NCBI GenBank assembly: GCA_003164075.1
Contig: PLRZ01000707.1
Span: 15,383-22,904 of the forward strand
Direction of reading: 5' to 3'
Source of the DNA: Bryobacterales bacterium
Lineage (GTDB): Bacteria; Acidobacteriota; Terriglobia; Bryobacterales; Bryobacteraceae
DNA length: 7,522 nucleotides
Shown piece by piece: positions 6,487 through 7,522 of the stretch (within the stretch, counting starts at the first letter, position 1; each line of letters starts with the position of its first letter). A program made the position numbers and the translations under genes. The notes under the pieces were generated by a model. It had not been told where the DNA came from. It made no database searches and saw only the letters and a list, made by a program, of their open reading frames with translations.

Positions 6487-6678
6487 CTAGCGTTTTCGCA
6501 ATCGCCTCCCCAGACCGGCAGTGCCGAGCTGGGCCGGCGACCCGATCGGTTTGGCGAGTCCTCGTTGAATGGCTTCCAGACCGGCGATGAACGTGGTCGT
6601 CACGGCGCCCATGCCAGGGACGAGAATACCCGGCTTCCCTTCGGCGGGCGAGATTTGGACGTTGCCTTGGTTGGGCAA
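6487..6678 (-). pseudogene. 5' remnant of a myo-inositol-1-phosphate synthase gene
   Basis: A 63-codon frame whose protein looks like the first part of inositol-3-phosphate (myo-inositol-1-phosphate) synthase, the NAD-dependent enzyme that turns glucose 6-phosphate into inositol phosphate. It has the family's N-terminal Rossmann segment: GKPGILVPGMGAVTTTFIAG (residues 14-33), including the glycine-rich GMGAVTTT loop, and then GLAKPIGS (40-47). Intact enzymes have roughly 360-450 residues, so more than 80% is missing. From residue 48 on the match degrades (PAQLGTAGLGRRLRKR) and a TAG follows; the other two frames down to the epimerase start show no continuation. The start is TTG at 6678, supported by AGGAG 8 nt upstream (6691-6687). 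It ends 37 nt before the epimerase ATG. A 3' deletion is the simplest explanation. A short expressed peptide cannot be excluded. Confidence 0.75.
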
Positions 6679-6701
6679 AACGCGGTCTCCTGTGATTGAA
6701 A

Positions 6702-6714
6702 TGCTATAATACCA
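6702..6714. promoter_or_regulatory. symmetric divergent extended -10 promoter
   Basis: The plus strand reads TGC-TATAAT (6702-6710), a consensus -10 with a TGn extension. The minus strand reads TGG-TATTAT (6714-6706), 5 of 6 to consensus and also with TGn, using almost the same base pairs. On the plus strand the start point would fall at about 6717, right before the regulator ATG at 6720. On the minus strand it would fall near 6699, leaving a leader of about 21 nt containing the AGGAG of the remnant gene. No good -35 is visible on either strand, which extended -10 promoters can tolerate. Confidence 0.6.
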
Positions 6715-6719
6715 ACTCC

Positions 6720-7508
6720 ATGCGGGATCGCGCGACAGCCACTCTCTCTACGATTGTAGTGGATGATGAACAACTGGCTTGTGACGAGCTCGCATACCTG
6801 CTTAACGATTTCCCGGAAATAGAAGTAATTGCAACGGGTTCCAACGGATTGCAGGCGGTAGAGCTGATCCGGAAAATGGAACCGGACCTGGTCTTTCTGG
6901 ATGTCAACATGCCCGGCCTGGATGGCATGGGTGTAGTACGCCAATTACGCGAAAAGGGCGTGGAACCGCCCCATTTCATTTTCGTGACAGCCTACGACCA
7001 GTATGCCGTGGAGGCATTCCGGCTGGAGGCGTTGGACTACCTCTTGAAGCCTGTGGACAAGGTCCGGCTGGCGGAAAGCGTGGAGCGAGCGCGCCGTTCC
7101 ATACAGGAGCGGAAGGCGCCGGAGACATCGGCAGCGGGGACGGGGGCCGCGCCGCTCCCGCAAGCGGCGCCACGGAACAAACTGGCGGTGCGCTTCAACA
7201 ATCGTCAATTCATCGTGGATGCCAACGAGGTGATCTATGCCACTATCGACAATGGCCTGATCACGCTGGTGACCACCAACCTGGAAGGCCATTCGAACTA
7301 CCGTACGATTGAGGATTTGCAGGCGGCGCTGGACCGCGACCAGTTCTGGCGGGTACACCGGTCGTACCTGGTGAACATCAATCGGATCAAGGAAGTAGTC
7401 CCGTGGTTCAAGTCGAGCTACCAGCTCCGGATGGATGACAAGAAGCACACGGAGGTTCCGGTAAGCCGGGTGCAGACCCGCAGGCTGCGCGAGCTTTTCA
7501 AACTCTGA
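6720..7508 (+). CDS. LytTR-family DNA-binding response regulator
   Basis: A 262-aa two-component response regulator of the LytR/AlgR type. The receiver domain (about 11-128) has the acidic pair D15-D16 (VVDDE), phospho-acceptor D61 in VFLDVNMPGLDG, T90 in FVTAYD and K110 in LLKPVD, so it should be phosphorylatable. A flexible Ala/Pro-rich linker (about 131-152) leads to a LytTR DNA-binding domain (about 153-262) with FWRVHRSYLVNINRIKEV and a PVSR...RLRELF end. The ATG at 6720 is preferred; an in-frame TTG at 6696 would add eight residues, lacks a Shine-Dalgarno and lies upstream of the TATAAT box. With that -10 box ending 9 nt before the ATG, the message is likely leaderless. A LytS-type or other sensor kinase partner is not in the window; it may follow after 7522. 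Target genes cannot be inferred. Confidence 0.94.
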   Translation: MRDRATATLSTIVVDDEQLACDELAYLLNDFPEIEVIATGSNGLQAVELIRKMEPDLVFLDVNMPGLDGMGVVRQLREKGVEPPHFIFVTAYDQYAVEAFRLEALDYLLKPVDKVRLAESVERARRSIQERKAPETSAAGTGAAPLPQAAPRNKLAVRFNNRQFIVDANEVIYATIDNGLITLVTTNLEGHSNYRTIEDLQAALDRDQFWRVHRSYLVNINRIKEVVPWFKSSYQLRMDDKKHTEVPVSRVQTRRLRELFKL

Positions 7509-7522
7509 ACTGGCTTTCGCCC

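Noticed and set aside
1..7522. Defence island, phage, integron, CRISPR or biosynthetic cluster
   Set aside because: No transposase, integrase, nuclease-helicase set, spaced direct repeats or synthase domains are visible; the genes are ordinary metabolic and regulatory ones.

Overview
This is a GC-rich, gene-dense window with the look of a Gram-negative chromosome. A Kdo-pathway arabinose-5-phosphate isomerase implies LPS, and two proteins carry export signals. Gene content and style (a secreted GH27 alpha-galactosidase with an extra beta-rich domain, an L-2-hydroxyglutarate oxidase, a LytTR regulator, high GC, short GC-rich intergenic hairpins) would fit a soil Acidobacteriota of the Solibacter/Bryobacter type. 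That placement is an impression from protein style, not a computed result.

Layout, left to right. At 88-1407 (minus) is a secreted UshA-type 5'-nucleotidase/metallophosphoesterase. It is divergent, across 46 bp, from kdsD (1454-2455, plus; SIS domain plus two CBS domains). The 3' end of kdsD runs into a perfect 33-bp inverted repeat with a 24-nt loop (2431-2520); the repeat supplies the last seven residues and the stop codon. Just downstream, with a strong ribosome binding site, is a secreted GH27 alpha-galactosidase (2561-4117, plus). It converges on a minus-strand L-2-hydroxyglutarate oxidase gene (4169-5359), with a GC-rich hairpin between the two stops. Upstream of the oxidase on the same strand is an extended-SDR NAD-dependent epimerase/dehydratase (5439-6449). 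Upstream of that is a 63-codon remnant of the 5' end of a myo-inositol-1-phosphate synthase gene (6487-6678). The remnant is divergent from a LytTR-family response regulator (6720-7508, plus).

The genes do not form one obvious pathway: nucleotide salvage, LPS precursor synthesis, plant-sugar hydrolysis, 2-hydroxyglutarate disposal and signalling sit side by side. Possible co-transcription is limited to epimerase then oxidase (79-nt gap), perhaps preceded by the remnant. No gap exceeds 300 bp, and I saw no tRNA, rRNA, CRISPR array, transposase or phage gene.

The points most worth a second look are the truncated inositol-phosphate synthase gene, the promoter at 6702-6714 whose -10 element reads as an extended -10 on both strands and would give the regulator a leaderless mRNA, and the long perfect inverted repeat that has become the end of kdsD. 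I found no evidence of a wholly new multi-gene system.
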